Assembly (NCBI GenBank): GCA_900752815.1
Contig: CAADWS010000050.1
Coordinates: 1-14,382 of the forward strand
Source: Bacteroidaceae bacterium
Lineage (GTDB): Bacteria > Bacteroidota > Bacteroidia > Bacteroidales > Bacteroidaceae
Direction of reading: 5' to 3'
DNA: 14,382 bases
The position numbers and the translations under genes are program-made. Within the stretch, counting starts at the first letter, position 1, and every line of letters starts with the position of its first letter. Below the pieces are notes generated by a model that had not been told where the DNA came from, ran no database searches, and saw only the letters and a list, made by a program, of their open reading frames with translations. Below are positions 6,098 through 14,340 of this stretch, one piece after another.

Positions 6098-8188
6098 TTA
6101 CAAATTTGTATTTACGGATTTCTTCTTATTTTTTCCGAACTTCGGGGTGATGCCGATGAACAGTTCGAAGTTGATACCGGGCATGGGGCGCGAGAGCACC
6201 GAAAGGTAGTCCTCGTTGAAGAGATTATTGACTGCAAATTTCAATTGAACGTCCACCGGTTTGAAAAACAGGTTTTTCTCCAAGGAGACGTTGCTCATGA
6301 AATATTCGGGCAGGTGTCCTGTCAGCGTGTAGTCGTTGCTTGACATGGTGAAACGCTCCGAGTAGAACGCCCACTTGTAAAGGAACGCCCACGACCGCCA
6401 CGACAACCGTCCTGTCAGCGAGGCGGAATGCTCCGGCACGTAGGGCAGCTGTTTGCCCACCGACTGGTCAGCAGGTGACATTTTCTCGCCCTCGTTGATA
6501 GAGGGTGTCCACGAATAAGAGCCGTTCAGGTCGATGAGCCAATCCTTTGCCGGCTGCACGGCCAGGTTCGCTTTGACCTCGATGCCGTAGGCGTGTACCT
6601 TCTTCACGTTGCGGGGCGAAAAGAATCCTTTGGTGGTGGGCAGCCAGATAATCCAGTCGTCGATGTAGGAATCGAACCAGTTCACGCCGCCGTTCAACTT
6701 ATAGGCATTTTCTTTGCCGACCTCGAAACTTACACCTGCATCGTAGCTGAAACCATGCTCGTTTCTCAGATTGGGATTGCCACCGGGCAGGAAATAGAGG
6801 TCATTCAGCGTCGGGAAACGGTAATTGCGTGAAACAGAAGCTTTGAGCATCACATTCCCTTTCGGAGAAATGATGCCGTCAATAAAAAAAGCCGGTATAA
6901 GTGGAGCCCACTCGGAACCGTACATTTCTTCTCGCAACACAACCGACATGCCAAGCCGGTCTATCGGTTGCCACTTGGCAGATACGGAGCCGGAAAGTTC
7001 CACGCGTCCTTTGTCATAGCCCACGATGGCCTTGCCTCCGTCCTGCAAAATGATATTCTTGTCCTCACTGCGTACCAAATGCTGGTGAGCCGATACGTTA
7101 GCGGTGAAAAACCAACGTTTTGTTGGACTGTATTCACCTTCAGCCTGCCCGTAGAACGTATTTACCTTGCTGCGCGAACGGGTCATCGACGCCCAGTTAT
7201 CAGGTGCGACCTCACGCTTGTAGTCGTAGGCCATCCATGTGTGTATGTAACCGCCTTTCACGCCAAGTTTCCAATTGCTTTTGATATGATCCCACGAAAG
7301 GACACTGCGGAAAGTCTGTTCCCGCTGGCGGTTCTCGAAGTCGGTTGCATCTCCGTAGTCGGTCGTCAACATCGGAAGTTCCCGGTTGGAGTTGATATAC
7401 CATGCGTTCAGGCCTAATTTGTCGCCTTTGCGGGTGTTGTAATAGACTTCTTGAAGCAGGTGCAGGTCCTTGAACGCACCGCTTCGGTTGCGCTCTACGG
7501 GGTGATACTGCCCGATGATGTTCTTGTCCTCGTCGTAGATATTTATCTTCTTGTCGTGGTTGGTGTACTTGTAATCGTTAGGCGAGGAAGAATAGACCGC
7601 ACGGGTAGAGCCGTGCCACCGCTTGCTTCCGTAGGTGAAGCGAGCGAACTCGTCGAAGGTCTTGAACGAGCCGATGCCCTGCACGTACTGGGCGTTGAAC
7701 CCTTCGGCGACTTCGGGAGCCGTGCCGAGCTTGACTAAACCGCCCAGTCCGCCGCCCGTTTCGTTCACCGACGAAGTGCCGTGCAGCAGCGACGCTTGGT
7801 CGATGAAGTAGGACGGGATAGTAGAAAAGTCGGTCATGCCGAGCATGGGGTTGTTGATGCGCATCCCGTTCCACGTCACCTGCGTATGGCTGGGCGACGT
7901 GCCGCGGAAGGCAACGGTCGAGAGCGTGGCGCGGCCGTAGCTTTTGACAAACACGGACGAGTTGAATGTCAGGATGTCCGCCATTGAGAGGGCGATGTTC
8001 TCTTTCAGTGCGAGTGAATCGAACTTCGTCTTCTGCACGCCGATTTCTTTCATCGGCCGATGTCCGATGACCGTGACTTCCGGTATGGTGAGATGCCAGC
8101 CTGACCGCTTTTTGCTTTCCGTCTGCTGCGCAAAAAGTGCCGTGGGGAGACATGCCGCCAAAGCGAATAACAGATATAGTCTTTTCAT
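6098..8188 (-). CDS. btuB: TonB-dependent outer-membrane corrinoid receptor (BtuB-like)
   Basis: 696 residues from the ATG at 8186-8188, chosen because AAAGGAGG (8193-8200) lies just before it and MKRLYLLFALAACLPTALFA is a clean signal peptide; an in-frame ATG at 8251 would overlap btuG. Mature residues include a TonB-box-like IPEVTVIGHRP (35-45) and a plug domain (about 60-170: LSMADILTFN, VAFRGTSPSHTQVTWNGMRI, GGGLGGLVKLGT), then a 22-strand-type barrel. There is no carboxypeptidase-like N-terminal domain, unlike SusC proteins, in keeping with BtuB-type transporters. After the last strand (FELFIGITPKF) a 12-residue polar, lysine-rich tail follows. In characterised Bacteroides loci BtuB is capped by BtuG, the gene just upstream. 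Energy from TonB moves B12 into the periplasm for BtuF. Confidence 0.88.
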   Translation of the reverse strand: MKRLYLLFALAACLPTALFAQQTESKKRSGWHLTIPEVTVIGHRPMKEIGVQKTKFDSLALKENIALSMADILTFNSSVFVKSYGRATLSTVAFRGTSPSHTQVTWNGMRINNPMLGMTDFSTIPSYFIDQASLLHGTSSVNETGGGLGGLVKLGTAPEVAEGFNAQYVQGIGSFKTFDEFARFTYGSKRWHGSTRAVYSSSPNDYKYTNHDKKINIYDEDKNIIGQYHPVERNRSGAFKDLHLLQEVYYNTRKGDKLGLNAWYINSNRELPMLTTDYGDATDFENRQREQTFRSVLSWDHIKSNWKLGVKGGYIHTWMAYDYKREVAPDNWASMTRSRSKVNTFYGQAEGEYSPTKRWFFTANVSAHQHLVRSEDKNIILQDGGKAIVGYDKGRVELSGSVSAKWQPIDRLGMSVVLREEMYGSEWAPLIPAFFIDGIISPKGNVMLKASVSRNYRFPTLNDLYFLPGGNPNLRNEHGFSYDAGVSFEVGKENAYKLNGGVNWFDSYIDDWIIWLPTTKGFFSPRNVKKVHAYGIEVKANLAVQPAKDWLIDLNGSYSWTPSINEGEKMSPADQSVGKQLPYVPEHSASLTGRLSWRSWAFLYKWAFYSERFTMSSNDYTLTGHLPEYFMSNVSLEKNLFFKPVDVQLKFAVNNLFNEDYLSVLSRPMPGINFELFIGITPKFGKNKKKSVNTNL

Positions 8189-8192
8189 ATTG

Positions 8193-8200
8193 CCTCCTTT
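8193..8200 (-). promoter_or_regulatory. Unusually strong Shine-Dalgarno before btuB
   Basis: AAAGGAGG on the minus strand lies four bases before the btuB ATG, in the 13-base gap after the btuG stop. It matches the anti-Shine-Dalgarno well, which is uncommon in Bacteroidetes, and it decides the btuB start over the in-frame ATG at 8251. Confidence 0.7.
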
Positions 8201-8201
8201 C

Positions 8202-9281
8202 TTATTTCCAACAAAATGCACCAGGGATAATCCCAACATAAAATTCATCAATCAGTTCGCCGTCAAGTGAGTAGCGGTATATCATGCCCTGCTGTTGGTA
8301 GTCGATGGCATCAGCGATGTACACCTCCCCGTTAGCGGGGTTCACCGTCAAGCCGTAATAAATCGTACCGCTGTATTCGAGGAACGGGCGCACCGGCACA
8401 CGGCTCGCCGTCACGTCCATGCACCAGATGTCTTTGTTAATCCAGTAGAGTTTGTCCCTGTCGCCGTTGAGCTGCACCTCCGAGGGCCAGTCGCCCAACT
8501 TGAACTTGAACTGCTTCTCCACAGTGAAGGTCTCGGCGTCGATGCGGTAGAGCGAGGGGGCTTCGTAACCGTAGGGGCTGCCCTCGTAGCCGCCGTCGGT
8601 AATCGTCCACATCTTGTTATACTTGTCCATGACCAACGATGTGGGCTGGATGCCGATTTTCAGTTCATCGACAACTTGGTCGGTCTCGGTGTCGATTTTG
8701 ATGATACGGTTCTGGTAACTCCAACAGTTGCAATAGACGTATTTGCCGTACTGCACCATCTGCTCCGTCGAGCCGCTTTCCATCGTCATGTCCGGCACTT
8801 GGATATGCCCGGTGATTTCATACGTTCGCGGATTTATAATGAAGATGCGGTTGTCCCACAGTTGGGTGACATAGGCTTTCTCGTCGCTCAGGAAATGGAT
8901 ATAGCGCGGGGAGGTCAGATTCTCGATGCGTCCCACCTCCTTGAAGGTGTTCAGGTCGATGGCGAAAATCACGTGGGAGTTGTTCACCACGACCCAGCCC
9001 TTGTTGTCGTAGATGGTCATCGACTGTGCCACGTCGCCGAGCTTCATGCCGTTGGCACGGAAGAAGACCTCGTTCTGCACCTGTTTGGTCTCTGGGTCGT
9101 AGTAGCTCAGCGAGGCGTTGCCGTACTGGAAGTTGCCCTCGTTGGTAATGAACAGTCCGGCTCCCGTGGCGTTGAAATCCTCCACGGCATCGCCGTAGTC
9201 CCACTTCATGCAGGCGGTTAAGGATAGTGTCGCTCCGACAACTACGCTCCATAGCAGATATTTCAATTGGTGATGGGTCAT
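8202..9281 (-). CDS. btuG: BtuG-like surface lipoprotein, beta-propeller corrinoid binder
   Basis: 359 residues. The lipoprotein signal ends LSLTAC with C24, followed by MKWDYGD. The rest is a chain of propeller blades of YncE/DUF5074 type: LFITNEGNFQYGNASLSYYD opens blade 1, then repeated units with IFAIDLNTFKEVG, IFIINPRTYEITG, IIKIDTETDQVVDEL, LYRIDAETFTVEKQF and IYRYSLDGELIDEF, each a strand pair ending in a turn. Seven blades fit the length. BtuG of Bacteroides is a cell-surface lipoprotein that binds cobalamin extremely tightly and forms a lid on BtuB; adjacency to a btuB (13-base gap) and the blade pattern support this call. It is the main evidence that the locus is for B12. A long antisense open frame covers it and is a shadow. 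A large hairpin (9300-9341) sits just upstream. Confidence 0.88.
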   Translation of the reverse strand: MTHHQLKYLLWSVVVGATLSLTACMKWDYGDAVEDFNATGAGLFITNEGNFQYGNASLSYYDPETKQVQNEVFFRANGMKLGDVAQSMTIYDNKGWVVVNNSHVIFAIDLNTFKEVGRIENLTSPRYIHFLSDEKAYVTQLWDNRIFIINPRTYEITGHIQVPDMTMESGSTEQMVQYGKYVYCNCWSYQNRIIKIDTETDQVVDELKIGIQPTSLVMDKYNKMWTITDGGYEGSPYGYEAPSLYRIDAETFTVEKQFKFKLGDWPSEVQLNGDRDKLYWINKDIWCMDVTASRVPVRPFLEYSGTIYYGLTVNPANGEVYIADAIDYQQQGMIYRYSLDGELIDEFYVGIIPGAFCWK

Positions 9282-9299
9282 ACCGTTGTTTTTATAGTT

Positions 9300-9341
9300 A
9301 ATCCCCGGTAGTCTTACCTTACGGCAAGCATACCGAGGATT
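9300..9341 (-). promoter_or_regulatory. Two-tier RNA hairpin with GUAA tetraloop upstream of btuG
   Basis: On the minus-strand RNA, AAUCCUCGGUA pairs with UACCGGGGAUU (11 pairs, one G-U). Inside it, after small unpaired bases, CUUGCC pairs with GGUAAG (one G-U) and closes a GUAA loop of the GNRA type. It ends 18 bases before the btuG ATG. No U run follows (AACUAUAAAAACAACGGU leads to the start), so it is not a canonical terminator. It may be a stability or processing element, or a protein or RNA docking structure. It fills most of the 85-base gap between the L-domain gene and btuG. Confidence 0.7.
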
Positions 9342-9366
9342 GGCAGAAAATTTATTGTTTGGTTAT

Positions 9367-11466
9367 CTATTCAGCGGGCTTGTACTTCCCGTCTATCATG
9401 TCTTGGTAGGTGGGGTTGTATTTGCAGCCACTTACAATCCAATTTGGTTCAGTAATTTGATTATCCTTGATAAAAGGCTCAAATATAGAAAAATCAGAAA
9501 AAGAAGTAAGCTTAACGAAATTCACTCCTGATAAACTTTTAAGCTTCGGCATATCAAAAGATGTTAATTTGGAAGCAGCATCTGCACTTAAAGATCCAGC
9601 TATAGAGACTAATTCAGGGCATGAGAAAGCGGAAAATCCATGAATCGTTATTCCCGCTCCTCCAACTTTTTCAAGCACAGGAAAAAGCTCATAAGTGGTT
9701 GTAGAACGGATATCTAATCCTCCATATGGAAGGTCGTTGGTTGACCACTTACCTTCTTTTGCATATGATGGATTTGAATTGCAACAAATCGATTTTAAAT
9801 TACTAAAATTATGAACCATTTTAGGAGTATTAAGTGCCCCCTCCATAAAAAATTGACCGCCAATTTTTTCAAGTTTTGAAAATTCTAAGTTTGATGCCAT
9901 CATATTAATTTTGAGATGCATATAGCCGTCAACAAATTTGAGATTATTTGCAACGATGCCAGATTTCATCCCTGCACCAAAATAAAAGTCGCCGTGTACC
10001 TCTTCAATTGGAAGGGTAAAAACTTTTTTGTCTGGTGTTATGTATGATAAATTCTTTACCTTTTTAAAATTGAAATCAACATAGTTATTCGCCCAGGCAT
10101 CAATATAAATAGAAACATTCGAAAGATCATCTTTCGTTATAAGTTTTTGTAGTTTCTTACATTCCGAGATGCGTATAATGGATTCCTCTGAATCTTCATT
10201 AGAAAAAACAGCATCACTAATGTCTATAGGAGAAGAACAACTTATTAGCTTCTCTAATTTTAACGATCCTATTCTTTTTAAGTTTTTAAGATTTGATAAT
10301 GATGAAAGTTCATAGAAATAACAAATTGAAAGAAGGCCTGTTACGGTTGCCAGATTCGACATTTCATCAAGATTAGTAAGAGAAACATTTCCTGTAGTGG
10401 AAAACAAATCTCCTTGAATATAGTTCGAAATAATAAAACAATCTCCATTAACAACAGAAAGTTTGGGCATTGATAATTTTTCAAACTCGATAGGCAAAGA
10501 TGAAAAATTAATACTTCCTGTTTCAATAAGCTCAGGGAAAGAGATAGATTTTAAAGTCGAAATCTCATTAATGCTTAACGAATTTTTAACAGTCTGTACT
10601 TTGGGAAATACCAATGTGCTAATTGCACCTTTACCCATACCGAAAATGTTTAATGCCCCTCCGACGTTTATCAGTTCGGGTATTTGAAGCGTTGTCAATG
10701 TGGACGAACTGATAACAAAATCACCCTCAATAGCTTTTAGCAGATCAAACTGAACGAATTTTACACCATTGTTGTACACATGGATATTGCCCGTTACCTC
10801 GTTCAATTTGGTCATGGAGACCATCTCCAGCGTTTCGTTCGCAGCCGGGTTTTCCTCCGAACCAATCGACAAACCGCCGATTTTGGTAATGTTGTCCAAA
10901 CCGGTCAGCGTTCCACCGGTATAGCTGTTCTTTATTGTGATGGTTCCTTCGACTTCTTTAATAATACTAAGTCCAGAAATATCACTGATATTTTCTGCAT
11001 TTTCTGCGTCCGAACCAATAATAAGATTACCTTTTATGATTGTAACGCCAGATTCAATAAAAGCAGCTACTTCTGAGTTTTTTTTCAGTTCTACATCACC
11101 CTCACTTCTTATCTCATCCTTCACAACAACATAAGTATAGTCATTGGTAGCTCCATTAAAAGAAGTAACACGGAAAGTACGTTCAGTGTTCCAATCAGTT
11201 ATGGATGTTGGATCAGGGAATATCTTTGCAGAAGGTGTGTAAATGAAAGATGCCTTTGCTCCATCAAGAGAAACTGTGTATGGTACAGTCATCGTAATTG
11301 TGTTGTTCTCAATGACAGCATCATATGTCTTATCATTCACACTCAGTACCACGGATGTGATGAAATTATCATCAGCATCAACTGGAATTTCGTTCTTATC
11401 GGAACAGCCGACAGCCAAAATACCGAAGAAAAGGCCGAACAGCAAGTTAAAATTGATTGGTTTCAT
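9367..11466 (-). CDS. Surface lipoprotein with DUF5018-like domain and L-domain/leucine-rich-like repeats
   Basis: 699 residues. The lipoprotein signal ends LAVGC with C21, then SDKNE, an acidic stretch consistent with surface export. Residues 35-116 form a beta-sandwich of DUF5018 type (TITMTVPYTV, then DWNTERTFRV and FNGATNDYTYVV). From about 120 to 660 there are irregular repeats of 20-28 residues of the kind L-x-x-I-x-x-x-G-x-L-x-I and L-x-x-P-x-L-x-x-V-x-G, resembling receptor L-domains or a right-handed leucine-rich solenoid. The end, WIVSGCKYNPTYQDMIDGKY, is a short cap. Located between the PKD protein and btuG, it is probably a surface accessory for corrinoid capture or partner binding, but no ligand can be inferred. 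Most of the gene is AT-rich, with a GC-rich patch at about 10780-10925. Confidence 0.75.
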   Translation of the reverse strand: MKPINFNLLFGLFFGILAVGCSDKNEIPVDADDNFITSVVLSVNDKTYDAVIENNTITMTVPYTVSLDGAKASFIYTPSAKIFPDPTSITDWNTERTFRVTSFNGATNDYTYVVVKDEIRSEGDVELKKNSEVAAFIESGVTIIKGNLIIGSDAENAENISDISGLSIIKEVEGTITIKNSYTGGTLTGLDNITKIGGLSIGSEENPAANETLEMVSMTKLNEVTGNIHVYNNGVKFVQFDLLKAIEGDFVISSSTLTTLQIPELINVGGALNIFGMGKGAISTLVFPKVQTVKNSLSINEISTLKSISFPELIETGSINFSSLPIEFEKLSMPKLSVVNGDCFIISNYIQGDLFSTTGNVSLTNLDEMSNLATVTGLLSICYFYELSSLSNLKNLKRIGSLKLEKLISCSSPIDISDAVFSNEDSEESIIRISECKKLQKLITKDDLSNVSIYIDAWANNYVDFNFKKVKNLSYITPDKKVFTLPIEEVHGDFYFGAGMKSGIVANNLKFVDGYMHLKINMMASNLEFSKLEKIGGQFFMEGALNTPKMVHNFSNLKSICCNSNPSYAKEGKWSTNDLPYGGLDIRSTTTYELFPVLEKVGGAGITIHGFSAFSCPELVSIAGSLSADAASKLTSFDMPKLKSLSGVNFVKLTSFSDFSIFEPFIKDNQITEPNWIVSGCKYNPTYQDMIDGKYKPAE

Positions 11467-11489
11467 TTGTAATATGTTATTATTGTTTT

Positions 11490-13235
11490 TTACTTTATGT
11501 TTAAATCTTGGAACGAAAATACTTCGGTAGAGATTTCTCCTAAAACGCCGCTTTTAGCCAAGGCTCCATTCTGAACTTTTATGAAGTCGATGTATTGGAG
11601 ATTTACCGGAGAGCCGTCGTGATACATGGCATTAGATATTTTGAATCCGTTTTTCTGTCCAGAACCGTCATACGAATCACCAGCCAACATATCGGAACCG
11701 CAATTATCCACATACCCCCAGTCATAAGGAGAGTTACTCCAGTAACCTGTGGATGGACTTTGTGAATTGCGTGGCAATAGTCGAGTACCGTACAAAGTGT
11801 AGGAGTCGGCCGTAATCCACAACGGATAATAGTAAGGTTGCGTGTGGTAGGCATTGAAATCGACCCAGCCAGTGTTTCCCAAATTGTCAATCCAATAAGT
11901 GTGTGAACCATCCGAGGCCGGTCGGAAATAGGTCACCTCATAATCTTGAATGGTGGTGGGTTTCCCTGTTTCGCTGCCCCGCAGTTCGTACCACTCATCA
12001 TCGGGAAGTCCATTGCCGTTGACATCCTGCATCACCCACACTATCCCCGGTTCATTGGAAGAATCAAAGGCATTGCCCTGAATAGCAAAATCATATCCAC
12101 CCTTATTCTGAATGCTGTGGTCAAACCCTACTATGATGTAACCGCCAAAGGAGCCGAGAGATACATAACTTTGCTTGGCAATACGCTTGGAAGCATATTC
12201 GACGGCCGCTTCTCGGGTCGATTCGCTACCGGTAAAACCACCAGTATTGGTTTCGTTGATGAATTGTCCGGGAGCCGGCGTATATTCATACACTCTGTTG
12301 GAATAGGCCGAACTCGCACCTGAAGCAGCACGATATCCGGAAGATTCCGACCCGTTCACGCAAACTACGGTGACGGCGGATTCCACGGATATGCTATTTT
12401 GCATTTCGGTGACAGAGACGGTTATCCGGTATTCTCCGGCGGACGAAGGGGTGAACTTATACACCCGACCGGTTTCACCTTCCACGGGCTTACCGTCTAT
12501 GCTCCAGCGGTATTGCGGATTCTCGAAATAGTCCAGCAATGGACGCAAGAACACTGGTCGCCCGGCAAACGTATAGCGTGTGGAAACAGACTGCTCATAA
12601 GACGGGGCAGGGAAAACAACCTCATAAGGCATATTCTCGACCACCTCTATCTCCAACTCTTTCTTGGTTTCACCATCCTCGTTGGATGCTGTTATGGTAA
12701 TCGGAAAAACTCCCACCTGATTTTCCTTAAACGTATAGGTCGTATCGGTGGATACCACAACCCCTGCACGTACCCATTCCACCTTGAAACCGGCAAGGTC
12801 GCGATGGGCAATCACGGCAGTCAGGGTATTCTCTATGCCTTTTTGTACTTTCAATCCTTTGGCCGGCACATACAGATTGATGGCCGGGGGCAACAAATCC
12901 CTCACTTCCACTTTCACCTCTTCTTCGGCATGACCGTTTTCGTTGTCCACCCGCAGCGTAATAAAGACCTCCCCCGATTCATCCCACGTGTATTTCAGGG
13001 TCGGGTCTGTGGAAATCAGTTTCCCCTCTATGGTCCAGGCAAACAAGGCATGGTCTGCGTACCGGTAAGTCGGTGCGATGACCAGTTCCCGGCCAATCTT
13101 GACTGCATAGATACCGTCTTCACTATCGAGTTCAATCACTGGGGCTTGTCCGGATTCTGCAACGACAACCTCATCCCGATTGCAGGATATGAATAATACA
13201 GCGAGTGTAAAAAAAAATAAATTTTTGATTACCAT
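11490..13235 (-). CDS. Surface lipoprotein with three PKD-like domains and a conserved C-terminal domain
   Basis: 581 residues. The lipoprotein signal ends LFISC with C18, then NRDE. Three Ig/PKD-like modules follow at about 30-112, 115-200 and 205-292, each with the W-x-I-x-G-K or W-V-R core and a terminal strand such as FITLRVDNENG, FPITITASNEDG and YRITVSVTEM. The remaining part (about 315-581) is a domain I know from Bacteroidetes cell-surface proteins: NTGGFTG, SLGSFGGYIIVGFDHSI, GYDFAIQGNAF, then EPGIVWVMQDVNGNGLPDDE. The D404/N406/N408/D412/D413 spacing resembles a calcium-binding loop. The PKD modules probably act as a stalk that lifts the C-terminal domain from the membrane. It starts after a hairpin that follows DUF4465; its B12 role is inferred from the operon only. 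Confidence 0.8.
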   Translation of the reverse strand: MVIKNLFFFTLAVLFISCNRDEVVVAESGQAPVIELDSEDGIYAVKIGRELVIAPTYRYADHALFAWTIEGKLISTDPTLKYTWDESGEVFITLRVDNENGHAEEEVKVEVRDLLPPAINLYVPAKGLKVQKGIENTLTAVIAHRDLAGFKVEWVRAGVVVSTDTTYTFKENQVGVFPITITASNEDGETKKELEIEVVENMPYEVVFPAPSYEQSVSTRYTFAGRPVFLRPLLDYFENPQYRWSIDGKPVEGETGRVYKFTPSSAGEYRITVSVTEMQNSISVESAVTVVCVNGSESSGYRAASGASSAYSNRVYEYTPAPGQFINETNTGGFTGSESTREAAVEYASKRIAKQSYVSLGSFGGYIIVGFDHSIQNKGGYDFAIQGNAFDSSNEPGIVWVMQDVNGNGLPDDEWYELRGSETGKPTTIQDYEVTYFRPASDGSHTYWIDNLGNTGWVDFNAYHTQPYYYPLWITADSYTLYGTRLLPRNSQSPSTGYWSNSPYDWGYVDNCGSDMLAGDSYDGSGQKNGFKISNAMYHDGSPVNLQYIDFIKVQNGALAKSGVLGEISTEVFSFQDLNIK

Positions 13236-13262
13236 GAATACAAGCTGGTTAGATTAAAAGAC

Positions 13263-13304
13263 AACCACCACTTCCAAGTTTAAATTTCCTTGAAAGGGGT
13301 GGTT
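13263..13304 (-). terminator. Terminator-like or attenuating hairpin after the DUF4465 gene
   Basis: In minus-strand RNA, AACCACC (13304-13298) pairs with GGUGGUU (13269-13263); across a C/U mismatch the stem continues as CUUUCAAG with CUUGGAAG (one U-G), giving about 15 pairs around a ten-base AU-rich loop. It is followed by GUCUUUU. It begins six bases beyond the DUF4465 stop. The short U run suggests partial termination, or a 3' stabiliser for the DUF4465 message, rather than a full stop, because the next gene begins 28 bases later with no promoter I can recognise. Confidence 0.7.
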
Positions 13305-13310
13305 ATAAAA

Positions 13311-14279
13311 TTAGTTTTCAAAAACAATATCATCAATACAGAGGTATGCAGGGGTATTTAAGCCATACTCTCCTGTGTCGGAACCTGAAAAGTTAAATTT
13401 CACAAATCCTACTCCAGCTTGATTAATAGGCCAATATGTCCATGTAGTAACGGGATTTTCGTTCTTCCCATTTCTATAATCGGCTAATACCTTGGTGTAT
13501 GTAGCTAACTTATTACCAGCAAAATCATAACATTCAAGTTCAACTTGGAAATACCCAATATGGTTTCCGCCTGCATCGACTTGTGCTGACAGCGGAGTAG
13601 CTACACCGGATGCGCCGAATTTATTACCATGCATGATTACACCATAGGTATATGATGAATTACAGAACCATAAACCTTTTAGAGTATATTCGCCTGTTAA
13701 ATAGAATTCGGGTTGAGCCATCCATTCGGTATTATATTCATCAGAATAACCATAAACAACAGCAAAATTATTTCCGCTATGACCTGCACCTTCGTTAGAG
13801 CCATTAACAGAAGTCGTATCATAAACACTCATTTGATTGTTATAGGAATACCACCAATCACTCGGTATGGTATCACCGGTAATCGTAATTCCTTCGGCAG
13901 AAGATGGATTGGTACGGTAATTCCATTTAGACAATGCTAATCCACCACAAGAGAAATTGTTGAATGTTCCATAATTATTAGTCACAGTGTTAATCTCAGA
14001 CATGAACACTCCATCTGGATCAGCAATTTCTTTTACTTGGGTATACGAACCCACATTTCCATAATAATTAGCACCGTAGGAAGTTGTCATAGCCATCATC
14101 GAAGAGGCAAAATCATCAAACGTGATGGTAGTCGTTCCATCGGGGTTAGGTGTTGCGCGGGTTTGAATCGCACTTTCTTCATACGGAGTAAGGAAGTCAT
14201 CGTCGGACGAACATCCGGTGAACACTGTGGCGGCCATTGCTACAACGGCCATTGCCATAAACCTAAAATTCTTTTTCAT
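13311..14279 (-). CDS. DUF4465 surface lipoprotein, first gene of the B12 locus in this window
   Basis: 322 residues. The lipoprotein signal ends TVFTGC with C23, followed by SSDDD, a strong acidic surface-export pattern. The DUF4465 domain spans about residues 50-322: ITFDDFASS near the start, FNNFSCGGLALSKWN, then HSGNNFAVVYGY, LKGLWFCNSSYT, ELECYDFAGN, VLADYRNG and the terminal LNTPAYLCIDDIVFE. Motifs and length fit the family, whose fold is a beta-sandwich. Its position at the head of a corrinoid uptake operon suggests a surface B12-binding protein; members of Bacteroides B12 loci termed BtuH may be related, but I cannot confirm that from sequence alone. The gene is AT-richer (38% GC in bases 13741-13800, hand count) than the btuBFCD part. 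A hairpin follows its stop. Confidence 0.8.
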   Translation of the reverse strand: MKKNFRFMAMAVVAMAATVFTGCSSDDDFLTPYEESAIQTRATPNPDGTTTITFDDFASSMMAMTTSYGANYYGNVGSYTQVKEIADPDGVFMSEINTVTNNYGTFNNFSCGGLALSKWNYRTNPSSAEGITITGDTIPSDWWYSYNNQMSVYDTTSVNGSNEGAGHSGNNFAVVYGYSDEYNTEWMAQPEFYLTGEYTLKGLWFCNSSYTYGVIMHGNKFGASGVATPLSAQVDAGGNHIGYFQVELECYDFAGNKLATYTKVLADYRNGKNENPVTTWTYWPINQAGVGFVKFNFSGSDTGEYGLNTPAYLCIDDIVFEN

Positions 14280-14302
14280 AACTCAAGTATTAAAAGTACC
14301 CG

Positions 14303-14340
14303 TTGGCGGAATTAAAATAGCGCATATTTAACTCTGCCAA
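14303..14340 (-). promoter_or_regulatory. Long inverted repeat in the operon leader, possible riboswitch expression platform
   Basis: In minus-strand RNA, UUGGCAGAGUUAAA (14340-14327) faces UUUAAUUCCGCCAA (14316-14303): 14 positions with one A-C mismatch and one G-U pair, around a ten-base UAUGCGCUAU loop. It ends 23 bases before the DUF4465 ATG. There is no following U run. Bacteroides B12 loci are commonly controlled by cobalamin riboswitches, whose 3' part can form such a structure; the conserved B12 box and GCCACTG element are not in the 103 bases available, so the aptamer, if any, lies beyond the window. No Bacteroidetes promoter (TTG and TAnnTTTG) was seen in 14280-14382. Confidence 0.5.

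Noticed and set aside
3221..8188. Iron-siderophore or haem uptake as the main function
   Set aside because: The ABC and receptor motifs alone would allow it, but the adjacent BtuG-type propeller and BtuB-style receptor favour corrinoids. It remains the main alternative.
8186..8251. Upstream ATG at 8251 as the start of btuB
   Set aside because: It lies inside btuG; the ATG at 8188 has a strong ribosome site and a clean signal peptide.
8295..9221. A 308-codon plus-strand open frame opposite btuG
   Set aside because: It is the antisense of a well-supported propeller gene, has no recognisable domain, and shows the valine/histidine-rich text typical of shadows in GC-rich genes.
12399..13196. A 265-codon plus-strand open frame opposite the PKD lipoprotein
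   Set aside because: The minus strand carries a lipoprotein signal and consistent domains throughout; the plus-strand translation has no family pattern.
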